From Bacteroidales bacterium (GTDB lineage Bacteria; Bacteroidota; Bacteroidia; Bacteroidales; F082), in contig JAFRRE010000111.1 of assembly GCA_017428285.1 (NCBI GenBank), forward strand, positions 1 through 39,697: a stretch of 39,697 nt of DNA, written 5' to 3'. Numbering within the stretch: the stretch's first letter is position 1; each line of letters begins with the position of its first letter. The notes beneath the pieces were generated by a model, which saw only the letters and a program-made list of their open reading frames with translations, searched no databases and was not told the origin of the DNA. Shown one piece after another: positions 14,289 through 21,235 of the stretch. The position numbers and the translations under genes were made by a program.

Positions 14289-14425
14289 TCGTAGTTGCGC
14301 CCTCTTTTATTCTATTCTTTTAGGTCTGTTATTCGTCTGTTATTCGATTTAATATCGAAGAACAATCGAATAACAATGCAATAATAATAGAGCATTTAAT
14401 ATGTTTGATAAGGCGCAACTCCGAG
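14289..14425 (-). repeat. Nested inverted repeats in the leader of the 248-aa gene
   Basis: Outer arms 14289-14302 (CTCGTAGTTGCGCC) and 14412-14425 are complementary at 13 of 14 positions. Inner arms GTTATTCGATT (14340-14350) and AATCGAATAAC (14365-14375) are perfect, with a 14-nt loop. A tandem 11-mer TCTGTTATTCG occurs twice (14326-14336, 14337-14347). It may be a structured leader RNA or a small MITE-like insertion. Confidence 0.6.
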
Positions 14426-14459
14426 GCAAATCCTTGCCAGCCTCTATGTTGTTGGATTG

Positions 14460-14491
14460 CAAATATAGAAACTTTTTGGCGAAAATTCAAA
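14460..14491 (-). promoter_or_regulatory. Promoter of the 248-aa gene, block family (best consensus copy)
   Basis: On the minus strand, TTTG (14488-14491), the spacer AATTTTCGCCAAAAAGTTTC and a perfect TATATTTG (14460-14467) are present. The -33 box directly follows the T-run of the AbiE terminator. Confidence 0.8.
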
Positions 14492-14520
14492 AATAGGGGC
14501 GAAAAGAGTTTTATTGCCCC
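14488..14520 (-). terminator. Intrinsic terminator of the AbiE pair
   Basis: On the minus strand, GGGGC and GCCCC pair around a 15-nt loop, followed by TATTTTT. The 5' arm lies within the last codons of the toxin gene. Confidence 0.6.
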
Positions 14521-15212
14521 TCTATCTGTGGAAAAGCAGCAAACAACTCCAAGGCTTGAGCAGTCTCGTCAATTAGCTTCGTTTTGATAAAACTTTTGGT
14601 ATGGGTGTCGTCAATCACTTCGCCTAAACCTTGCATCAGCAGTTTGGGGCTGGTTTCACGAACCCGCTTTGCACACCATTCAGCATATTCAGAGACCCCT
14701 TTTCCTGTTCTGAGTTGCACAGTCTGTTCATTGATGTTTGCATGTATCTTTTGCAAGAAAAACCATACATCGAACACATCGCGAGGCGACAACCTCTCTC
14801 CCATGGCACAAAGTTTATGGGCAAACATGTCTGGAATGGTAAGCACCCTAATATCCGTCCCAGCCAGAGTGATCATTTCATAATGGTTGTCATATTGACG
14901 TGTGGAGATCTCCACCTTCAGCATGCGCTCACCTTTGCCATAATCCAACACCATCACTGGTCCGTAAAACTTCTTTGCCTCATCGTCGATAGTACCAAAT
15001 TTCAATAAGATGTTGCGAACTTTCTCATAGACATAGTCCGACTTGCTTTCATCCAGCAAGTTGAAATCAAGATCGGTCGAAAACCTCGGCAAGGCATGGA
15101 AAAACATCATTGCCGTTCCACCTTTGAATCCCAGCAAGTTACAAAGACCCTTGTCCTTATATATCAAGGTCAGGATTTGTGCCATGTAGAGTTTGTGTTT
15201 TTGCTTGTTCAT
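14511..15212 (-). CDS. AbiEii/AbiGii-type nucleotidyltransferase toxin (233 aa)
   Basis: The nucleotidyltransferase motif is clear: FKGGTAM (29-35), then RFSTDLDFNLL with Asp47 and Asp49, the metal-binding GG(S/T)...DxD signature of AbiEii/MenT-like toxins. A later acidic strand (RMLKVEISTR) and IPDMFAHKLCAMGERLSPRD fit the family. These enzymes transfer nucleotides to RNA (tRNA in MenT) and cause growth arrest in type IV toxin-antitoxin or abortive-infection systems. The ATG at 15212 is 3 nt after the antitoxin stop, so the two are coupled. Length and motif are intact. Confidence 0.88.
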   Translation of the reverse strand: MNKQKHKLYMAQILTLIYKDKGLCNLLGFKGGTAMMFFHALPRFSTDLDFNLLDESKSDYVYEKVRNILLKFGTIDDEAKKFYGPVMVLDYGKGERMLKVEISTRQYDNHYEMITLAGTDIRVLTIPDMFAHKLCAMGERLSPRDVFDVWFFLQKIHANINEQTVQLRTGKGVSEYAEWCAKRVRETSPKLLMQGLGEVIDDTHTKSFIKTKLIDETAQALELFAAFPQIEGQ

Positions 15213-15215
15213 AAT

Positions 15216-15794
15216 TCAAGGTTTTTTGTCAAACAATTCTTTTACCCTTTTGTTCAGTATCGGTGAATTGTAGAATGGCAGCAACTCATTTACTTTCTTG
15301 ATGGAAAGTGGGCGAAGATTGTCGAAATAGCAATTCCCGGCACTGAGATAAACAGTATCGAGAAAAGCTTTTTCCGGTGATGCAATCGCCACGCTACCAC
15401 GTTGTTCAACGCCCTCCATTCCGGCCCAAATCTCGGGGTTTATTATTCTATAACGATAGGGTTTTCCGTCCACTTCAACTTCTCGGCGGAGATAGCTCAC
15501 ACTTGTGATAGTGTCATCCCACTGAAAAACGACACCAGCTCTACCTAACACATATTCCAATGAGATATATGACGGTCGGAAAAGGCTGCATGCCATCTCC
15601 TGTTCATTGTAATTCAGTTTTGTATAAATGCCTTTTCGTGGATTTAGTATCTTCCCACTTCGGGCATAGTAATGCAAAGATTTGGTCAATTTTTTCGTGT
15701 CACTGCATTCGGTCAGCATCATCAGCGCCTGAAGTGTAAAAACAGTCCTCTGACTGCTCAATATCGTTTCCAATATGTTTATTTGCGAACTCAT
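15216..15794 (-). CDS. AbiEi-type antitoxin (192 aa)
   Basis: The N-terminus is a winged-helix-like domain (TLQALMMLTECSDTKKLTKS, YYARSGKILNPRKGIYTKL), followed by the AbiEi core (ACSLFRPSYISLEYVLGRAG, then IASPEKAFLDTVYL). AbiEi antitoxins neutralise AbiEii and usually repress the operon by binding repeats near the promoter. The ATG at 15794 is chosen because the longer frame would cover the -7 box at 15823-15830. It lies directly upstream of the toxin. Confidence 0.85.
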   Translation of the reverse strand: MSSQINILETILSSQRTVFTLQALMMLTECSDTKKLTKSLHYYARSGKILNPRKGIYTKLNYNEQEMACSLFRPSYISLEYVLGRAGVVFQWDDTITSVSYLRREVEVDGKPYRYRIINPEIWAGMEGVEQRGSVAIASPEKAFLDTVYLSAGNCYFDNLRPLSIKKVNELLPFYNSPILNKRVKELFDKKP

Positions 15795-15822
15795 AATTCT
15801 AAAAATTCGTATTATCAGTTTG

Positions 15823-15830
15823 CAAATATA
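15823..15830 (-). promoter_or_regulatory. -7 box of the AbiE operon
   Basis: A perfect TATATTTG on the minus strand lies 28 nt upstream of the antitoxin ATG. No good -33 box is seen at 20 nt, which would fit a promoter controlled by the antitoxin, though that is inference. Confidence 0.55.
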
Positions 15831-15873
15831 AAACAAATTTGATTATTAAAGGCTGTTTTCGATAAAAGTGACA

Positions 15874-15908
15874 CAAAAAAGTGGAGCGACTTCGGCGCCA
15901 CTCCACTT
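15874..15908 (-). terminator. Intrinsic terminator after the AAA+ gene
   Basis: On the minus strand, AAGTGGAG and CTCCACTT form an 8-bp stem around a 14-nt loop, followed by TTTTG. It is 9 nt after the stop codon. Confidence 0.8.
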
Positions 15909-15916
15909 GTGACAGT

Positions 15917-17584
15917 TTAAAACCCAATCCTCTTGCGATTGACGGTATTATTCAGCTGTTCGCAGCGGCAATAGCTTTCAAGCACAGGAAGCATCTCATC
16001 AGCGGTGCCGTAGAGGATGCTGTTGATGGCGTGCTTGCGAGCCACGTTCTCGATTTGACCACCGCTGAAATCGAAGTGCTCGGCCAAGGTGGCAGCATCG
16101 CTGGCGTTCAACTCGGGAACCATCTGCTGCCAGATCTTGCAGCGCACCATGGCATCGGGCTTGTCAAACCTGATCTTGTAGAGGAAACGTCGCTCGAAGG
16201 CACTGTCGAGGTTCTCGGTGAGGTTGGTGGTTGCAATCATGATGCCGTCCAAGGTTTCCATCTCCTGCAGGATGATGTTTTGGATGGTGTTCTCCATCTT
16301 GTCCACAGCGTTCTCAGCGCCGGTCTTGCGAATGCCGATGATGGAATCGGCCTCGTTGAAGAGCAGTATTGGGGCTTTCTCAGCACGCTGCACGAGGCTG
16401 CGGTAACGGTCGAACAGGGCCTTGATGTTCTTCTCGGAGTCGCCCACCCATTTGCTCTTGATGCTCGGCACGTCGACGGTCATGATGGAGCGTCCCGTAA
16501 GGCGGGCCAACTGATAGACGGTCTCGGTCTTTCCCGTGCCCGGACTGCCATGAAATAGGCAGGTGAAGCCCTGTCGGAAACCGCGCTGCTGCATGCGCTC
16601 ACGGATTTTGGCATATTGCTCCTGCTCAAAGAAACGGTTGAGTTCCTCCACCTGATGCTGAACGGTCTCGGTGTAGAACATGGTCTTGGGCGTGAGTTGG
16701 TCAGGCTCAATCACATCGGCGAGGTGTTCCTCCGTGGTGGTGTTGATTTTCAGCTCGGCAAGCAAATCGCGCTTGGCATCCTCGGTCAGTTTGAAATGCG
16801 TATTGTTGACGATGCCATCCTCGCAGCGGAACTCGATAAGTTTGGCCGTTTGAAGCGTGTGACTGTCGCTGCGCAAAGCGGCCTTGGCGTTGTTGAAGTC
16901 GGCACCATTGTTGAAGACGTCCTCCATTTGTCCGAAACGGATGTCATCGTCGCACTTGCAGATCAGATAGTAGCAAAACAACACAAGGAGCAATTCATCG
17001 GTCTCCTGAAGATGCAGCCGCTTCACCTTTTGGCCGAAGGCCACCTGCGGGTTGTCGTCGAACAGCCTGTTCATCTCCTCATACAGCTCTTGTGGACTAA
17101 TGGCATTGTCATGGAGGTCGTTGAACCATTGTTCCAGCACCTCGAACATGCCGGCGCAGTCAAGGCCTTTGTGGACTGGCAACTGATACACTTCGTTGTG
17201 TTTCAGGCAACGGATGACAGCGGTGGGCACGTCGAAGTCATCCTCGTCCTTCACGTCACGGAAGCGCAGCAGACGGCGATGCACCAATGCGTCGATGTCG
17301 TTGGCGAAAGCCAACACGGCGATGTTGCCTAGGTCGAGGTGACGGGCCAAGTCGCGGTAATCCACACGATAAGGGCCTTCGTCCATGCAGACGGCAAAAA
17401 TGACGGCTTGCCGCTCGCTGATGCCGTATTGTTCAGCGAGGAACTTGATTTCGGCTTCTGAGGCTTTCAAAAAGTCGGCGCTCATCTTGGAGTCCCTGGA
17501 GTTTTCGGCCACAGTCTCGATGGCCTGAAGGAGAGTAAGGTTTTGATTTTTACGGGTCTTGGTGGTGGCGTTTTTCTTTTCCAT
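15917..17584 (-). CDS. AAA+ ATPase with an Asn-containing Walker B (555 aa)
   Basis: Residues 40-290 are helical winged-helix-like regulatory segments (YGISERQAVIFAVCMDEG onward). The AAA+ domain has Walker A GSPGTGKT (346-353), the pore-like SKWVGDSEKN (377-386), Walker B ILLFNEAD (406-413), sensor-1 Asn454 in ATTN and FERRF (464-468). Overall it resembles the Cdc48/FtsH-like clade with a distinct N-terminal half. Walker B normally has Asp before Glu; here it is Asn. The ATG at 17584 follows a degenerate block promoter. The substrate is unknown. It is the first gene of the left block and could be a housekeeping remodeller. Confidence 0.8.
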   Translation of the reverse strand: MEKKNATTKTRKNQNLTLLQAIETVAENSRDSKMSADFLKASEAEIKFLAEQYGISERQAVIFAVCMDEGPYRVDYRDLARHLDLGNIAVLAFANDIDALVHRRLLRFRDVKDEDDFDVPTAVIRCLKHNEVYQLPVHKGLDCAGMFEVLEQWFNDLHDNAISPQELYEEMNRLFDDNPQVAFGQKVKRLHLQETDELLLVLFCYYLICKCDDDIRFGQMEDVFNNGADFNNAKAALRSDSHTLQTAKLIEFRCEDGIVNNTHFKLTEDAKRDLLAELKINTTTEEHLADVIEPDQLTPKTMFYTETVQHQVEELNRFFEQEQYAKIRERMQQRGFRQGFTCLFHGSPGTGKTETVYQLARLTGRSIMTVDVPSIKSKWVGDSEKNIKALFDRYRSLVQRAEKAPILLFNEADSIIGIRKTGAENAVDKMENTIQNIILQEMETLDGIMIATTNLTENLDSAFERRFLYKIRFDKPDAMVRCKIWQQMVPELNASDAATLAEHFDFSGGQIENVARKHAINSILYGTADEMLPVLESYCRCEQLNNTVNRKRIGF

Positions 17585-17612
17585 AGGTATCCTTAAGTTT
17601 AGTGGTTTAGGA

Positions 17613-17644
17613 TACTTATAGTAACTTTTTGCCGAAAATTTAAA
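17613..17644 (-). promoter_or_regulatory. Promoter of the AAA+ gene, block family
   Basis: On the minus strand, TTTA (17641-17644), the spacer AATTTTCGGCAAAAAGTTAC and TATAAGTA (17613-17620) are present. The spacer matches the block consensus closely, although the -7 box is weak. Confidence 0.55.
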
Positions 17645-17677
17645 AAAAGTAGCAACTTTTTTTTCAGGAGTGCTCCT
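17642..17677 (-). terminator. Candidate terminator hairpins after the HhH gene
   Basis: On the minus strand, AGGAG-CA-CTCCT (17666-17677) overlaps the stop, followed by AAAAAAAGT and ACTTTTTTT (17642-17664) pairing around 4-5 nt and ending in a T-run. The T-run then becomes the -33 region of the next promoter. Confidence 0.5.
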
Positions 17678-18606
17678 CAATACTTCACATACTGCTCCAA
17701 AAGCGGGTTCACCTCCCCTTCTTCCTTGATCAGTTCTTCCAGTTGCGCCCAGTTCTTGATCATGCCGCGCTTCTCGCGCTGGTTGACGATGCGTTTCACC
17801 TGCTCGTAGCTGAGGTAAGGATGATGCACTAAGGTCTTGAAATCCGCACGGTTGACATCGACTTTCCGAATCTCAATGGCACCTAAATTAATATAAGGTT
17901 GTATGGCTGCAAAACGCGCCTCATCCATACCCTTCACATCGCGGAGTTGCTCCTTGTCGACAAAGCCGCCCAACTTCTCGCGGAACTCGATGATGCGCAC
18001 CGCCGTGTAAGGCCCAATCTGCGGCAACTCCACCAAAGTGGTCGAGTCCACGGTGTTCAAGTCGACGATGGGAATGGCTTTCTTTTCAGCAGGTGCGGCT
18101 GATGCGGTCGTTGCGGTCGTTGAGCCCGTCGAAACGCCGCTTTTAGAAGAAGTTTTAGTATTTTTCCCTCTAGCCACCTCCGGCAACACAATGAAAGGTT
18201 CCAGCTGCGCAAACTCTTCCTCGCTGATGGTGTAAAGCTTGCCCAAATCGTTTTTCGAATAAAACTTGCCGCCTTTGGCCTTGTAGTTCATGATGTTGCG
18301 CACCTGGCGGTCGGTGAGACCCATTTGCAGCCATTCCTCTTCCGTGAGGGTATTGGGATTGAAGGGAAAAGGATGCAGCTCCACCACCTCTTGGGGCTTC
18401 TCAGTTTGTTGCTGTTGTTGCTGCTCGATGGCCGCCTGGCGCAATGCCAACAAAGAGTCCAGGTTGTGCAAAGAGGCGTCGCTCAGCGACTTGCGCGACG
18501 GATGAAACAAGCAGGCAAGAATTAATAGCAGTATCAATGCCAGTATCGTGATGATGGCAACGCGCTCGCCTTTGCTGAAGGAAAACCATTTGCGCAAGGA
18601 ATCCAT
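17677..18606 (-). CDS. Membrane-anchored helix-hairpin-helix (ComEA-like) protein (309 aa)
   Basis: One N-terminal transmembrane helix (about 17-34, VAIITILALILLLILACLF) is followed by a glutamine-rich linker (61-67). Three helix-hairpin-helix units follow: about 85-135 (EEWLQMGLTDRQVRNIMNYK), 175-235 (VDLNTVDSTTLVELPQIGPY) and 240-300 (VDVNRADFKTLVHHPYLSYE). ComEA-like HhH domains bind DNA without sequence specificity, in competence or DNA uptake. The linker GVSTGSTTATTAS at about 155-168 is encoded by a REP-like repeat (18113-18140). It is last in a series with upp and the symporter. Confidence 0.8.
   Translation of the reverse strand: MDSLRKWFSFSKGERVAIITILALILLLILACLFHPSRKSLSDASLHNLDSLLALRQAAIEQQQQQQTEKPQEVVELHPFPFNPNTLTEEEWLQMGLTDRQVRNIMNYKAKGGKFYSKNDLGKLYTISEEEFAQLEPFIVLPEVARGKNTKTSSKSGVSTGSTTATTASAAPAEKKAIPIVDLNTVDSTTLVELPQIGPYTAVRIIEFREKLGGFVDKEQLRDVKGMDEARFAAIQPYINLGAIEIRKVDVNRADFKTLVHHPYLSYEQVKRIVNQREKRGMIKNWAQLEELIKEEGEVNPLLEQYVKY
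18113..18140. repeat. REP-like half repeat inside the HhH gene
   Basis: GCGGTCGTTGAGCCCGTCGA followed by AACGCCG is the right half of the dispersed repeat at 20050-20103. It is read in frame as a Ser/Thr/Gly linker. Confidence 0.7.
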
Positions 18607-18620
18607 ATTCTTTGGTTTCG

Positions 18621-18672
18621 GGCCCTTCGACAGGCTCAGGGACCCTCGGCCGTTGAGCCCGTCAAAACACCG
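18621..18672. repeat. REP-like dispersed repeat, symporter/HhH gap
   Basis: GCCCTTCGACAGGCTCAGGG, then CGTTGAGCCCGTCAAAACA, form an imperfect inverted repeat filling the gap between the symporter and the HhH gene. Confidence 0.75.
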
Positions 18673-18676
18673 ACTA

Positions 18677-20029
18677 TTATTTAATCAATCCACTGACAAA
18701 CACAATCGTGATGGCAATGGGAGCTAGATAACGAATAATAAAGAAGATAATCTTTTTCAACGATGCCTTGATGGTACCCTCGTTGGTCACCTCCTCGAAG
18801 AACTTGGTCTTGCCCAATCGCCAACCCACGAAGATGACAATCAACACGCCGCCGAGGGGCAAGAGGATATTGGATGAGACAAAATCCATGAGGTCGAAGA
18901 CCGTTCTGCCACCAATGGCAAAGGGCGTGTTCTCCATCAGACTCAACGAGGCAAAACTACCGATGAATAGCGTGGCTACACAAGCCCATACCGTCGACCA
19001 CTTGCGGTTAATATGAAGCTCCTCGGAGAGGTAGGCCACCACAACCTCAAGCAGCGAAATCGTGGAAGTCAGCGCGGCAATGGCCAACAGCACGAAGAAG
19101 ATGATGCAGAAGATATAGCCTCCTGTCATCTGGTTGAAGATCATCGGTATCGTATTGAACACCAATCCCATGCCTGCTGTCGGACGGATGCCAAACGAGA
19201 AAGCCGCAGGGAAGATGACAAGACCCGCCAACACGGCAATCAAGGTATCGGCAAGCACCACGGAAAAGGCGGTGGAAGTCAGGTTGTCCTTTTTCTTGAT
19301 GTATGAACCATAGGTGATGAGTGCCCCCATGCCGAGACTCAACGAGAAGAAGCCTTGGCCCAAAGCACTGATGAGGACATTGCCATCGATTTTGGAGAAA
19401 TCCGGACGGAACAGGAACGACAATCCTTCTTTGGCCCCTGGGAGCGTCACAGAGCGTATGCCCAGCACGATAAGAATGACCAAGAGCAGCGGCATAAGGA
19501 TTTTTGCGTATCTCTCAATACCGTTTTGCACTCCTTTGAAGACCACAAAGCCCGTCAGGAAGATGAAGATGGCCTGCCACATCACATTGCGCCAACCCAT
19601 ATTGTGGAAGTCGGTAAAGTCTTGCTCCATGGCAGCCAAATCCTTGCCTTGGAACGAGTTGGACACCGCCTTGATGATATACTCCAATGTCCAGCCCGAC
19701 ACGGTAGAATAGAAAGCAAAGATGATGAAACCACACAACACACCCATATAGCCAACAATCGACCACGCCGACTTAGGCGCAAGTTTCTTGAAAGCTCCGA
19801 CGGCATTGCTTTGTGAGCGGCGACCAATGACCAGCTCCGACAACATCACAGGGATGCCGAGGAAGATGACCACGGCGAGATAAACCAATAGGAATGCCGC
19901 TCCGCCGTTGTTGCCCAATTCGCATGGGAAACGATAAATATTACCCAATCCGATGGCCGAGCCCGCAGCAGCGGCAATAATGCCTATCTTCGAGCCAAAG
20001 CCATCGCGCTTTTTCTTTTCTTCAGCCAT
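18677..20029 (-). CDS. Sodium:neurotransmitter-symporter (NSS/SNF) family transporter (450 aa)
   Basis: A multi-spanning membrane protein of about 11 helices. Helix 1 has the NSS signature (IGLGNIYRFP, then NNGGAAF) that binds sodium and substrate. VLCGFIIFAFYSTVSGWTLE (helix 3) and LGQGFFSLSLGMGALITYGS (helix 6, unwound GxG) fit the LeuT-like fold. Bacterial members with this short length import amino acids using sodium. The substrate cannot be read from the sequence. It lies between upp and the HhH gene, separated from each by a REP-like repeat. Confidence 0.9.
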   Translation of the reverse strand: MAEEKKKRDGFGSKIGIIAAAAGSAIGLGNIYRFPCELGNNGGAAFLLVYLAVVIFLGIPVMLSELVIGRRSQSNAVGAFKKLAPKSAWSIVGYMGVLCGFIIFAFYSTVSGWTLEYIIKAVSNSFQGKDLAAMEQDFTDFHNMGWRNVMWQAIFIFLTGFVVFKGVQNGIERYAKILMPLLLVILIVLGIRSVTLPGAKEGLSFLFRPDFSKIDGNVLISALGQGFFSLSLGMGALITYGSYIKKKDNLTSTAFSVVLADTLIAVLAGLVIFPAAFSFGIRPTAGMGLVFNTIPMIFNQMTGGYIFCIIFFVLLAIAALTSTISLLEVVVAYLSEELHINRKWSTVWACVATLFIGSFASLSLMENTPFAIGGRTVFDLMDFVSSNILLPLGGVLIVIFVGWRLGKTKFFEEVTNEGTIKASLKKIIFFIIRYLAPIAITIVFVSGLIK

Positions 20030-20049
20030 ATTGTTATTCTAATAAGTTA

Positions 20050-20103
20050 GGCCCTTCGACAGGCTCAGGGACCCTGGCGGTCGTTGAGCCCGTCGAAACG
20101 CCG
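20050..20103. repeat. REP-like dispersed repeat, upp/symporter gap (best copy)
   Basis: TTCGACAGGCTCA and TGAGCCCGTCGAA are complementary at 12 of 13 positions around a GGGACCCTGGCGGTCGT centre. The repeat occupies most of the upp/symporter gap. Related copies are at 18113, 18621, 22185, 24915 and 25042. Confidence 0.8.
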
Positions 20104-20111
20104 CATTATAT

Positions 20112-20771
20112 TTAACGCTTTTCACCGTATGCCAGGTCACCCACATCACCAATGCCTGGGACAACGTAGGCACGCGCCGTCAGTTCCTCATCAATGCTGC
20201 CCACCCAGATGGTGACGGGCAGGCGCGACATGGTGCGCTCCACATAATCCAAACCGTCTTGTGAAGCCACAGCCACAGCAATATGGATCTCCTTCGGCAT
20301 CATATCCTCCATCAAGCCGTTCAGAGTCTTCACGATGGACTCGCCCGTCGCCAATAGCGGATCACAGACAATCAGGACACGGTCCTCGATATCGGGCGAT
20401 GAGAAATATTCCACGCGTATCTCAGAGTCTTCCTCGTTCTTGTCATATTTTCGGTAGGCCGCGATGAAGGCACTGTCCGCCTGGTCAAACATGCTGAGCA
20501 TTCCATTGTGGAAAGGCAAGCCAGCGCGCAAGATGGTAGCGATGACAGGTTGCTCGTGCATCGTCCTTATCGACTTGATTCCAAGAGGGGTAGTCACCTC
20601 TTCATCATCGTATTCAAAAGACTTACTGATTTCGTAAGCCATAATCTGACCGATGCGTTCGAGATTGCGGCGAAAACGCATACGATCCTGTTGGATGACA
20701 GCATCGCGGAGTTCAGCCATGTATTGGTTGAAGACGCTGTCGGTTTTCTCTAAATTGTGAATTTCAATCAT
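20112..20771 (-). CDS. upp: Uracil phosphoribosyltransferase (219 aa)
   Basis: It converts uracil and PRPP to UMP in pyrimidine salvage. The PRPP-binding motif VLIVCDPLLATGES, the upstream PVIATILRAGLPFHNGML segment and the uracil-binding C-terminus YVVPGIGDVGDLAYG are all present. The ATG at 20771 begins MIEIHNLEK and lies just after a promoter. Length is normal for the family. It is first of a minus-strand series with the symporter. Confidence 0.93.
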   Translation of the reverse strand: MIEIHNLEKTDSVFNQYMAELRDAVIQQDRMRFRRNLERIGQIMAYEISKSFEYDDEEVTTPLGIKSIRTMHEQPVIATILRAGLPFHNGMLSMFDQADSAFIAAYRKYDKNEEDSEIRVEYFSSPDIEDRVLIVCDPLLATGESIVKTLNGLMEDMMPKEIHIAVAVASQDGLDYVERTMSRLPVTIWVGSIDEELTARAYVVPGIGDVGDLAYGEKR

Positions 20772-20788
20772 AGTGTTGGTATTTGGCA

Positions 20789-20796
20789 CAAAGATA
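20789..20796 (-). promoter_or_regulatory. -7 box of upp
   Basis: A perfect TATCTTTG on the minus strand lies 17 nt upstream of the upp ATG. The -33 region is not clear, and the block-type spacer is absent. Confidence 0.6.
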
Positions 20797-20870
20797 GGGA
20801 AAAGAAACAAATCTTTCGCAATACAGCCATTAATTTTTTTCAAAAACTATCGCGCATTACAAAATTTACC

Positions 20871-20878
20871 TATTTTTG
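20871..20878 (+). promoter_or_regulatory. -7 box of the 69-aa gene
   Basis: A perfect TATTTTTG lies 59 nt upstream of the ATG at 20938, in an AT-rich intergenic region. Confidence 0.55.
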
Positions 20879-20937
20879 CATTATTAAAACTCTAAAACGA
20901 ATTACACCAAAAATAAAGAAAGAAAGGGAAAATCACC

Positions 20938-21147
20938 ATGGCAGAAGGCTTGAAAGAAAACTGGAAAAAAGTCGGTAAGGACTGGGCTTCTTTGGGTGAG
21001 GATTTGGGCAAATCACTCATCAAATCGGTCAAGGCAGGAGTGAGCGCAGCCACCAAATGGGCCGAAGACGAGCCTGAAAAAGAAGCTGAAGCCAAGGCCG
21101 AAGAGGCCGAGGAGGCCAAAGAAGAAGAGCCCAAGGCTGAGAAATAA
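20938..21147 (+). CDS. Small Ala/Glu/Lys-rich protein (69 aa)
   Basis: No enzyme family recognised. The first half is an amphipathic helix (LKENWKKVGKDWASLGEDLG, then KSLIKSVKAGVSAATKWAED). The second half is almost only E, A and K (KEAEAKAEEAEEAKEEEPKA) and should be helical or disordered. It has its own promoter and a good terminator, so it is a free-standing, possibly highly expressed gene. The pattern resembles small stress or apolipoprotein-like helix proteins; function unknown. Confidence 0.7.
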   Translation: MAEGLKENWKKVGKDWASLGEDLGKSLIKSVKAGVSAATKWAEDEPEKEAEAKAEEAEEAKEEEPKAEK

Positions 21148-21202
21148 CAGCACTTTAACGTTATCGCTTCACAACAACCAAATTAGTGTGAAATGCTTTG
21201 GA

Positions 21203-21235
21203 ACACAGACAAGTCGCGTCTGTGTGTTGTTTATT
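21203..21235 (+). terminator. Intrinsic terminator after the 69-aa gene
   Basis: ACACAGAC (21203-21210) and GTCTGTGT (21218-21225) pair around a 7-nt loop, followed by GTTGTTTATTT. It reaches the convergent gene's stop codon at 21231. Confidence 0.75.

Noticed and set aside
14770..14785. Another ACATCGCGAGG word matching the leader motif
   Set aside because: It lies within the AbiEii coding sequence, is not near a start codon and lacks the second stem arm; probably chance.
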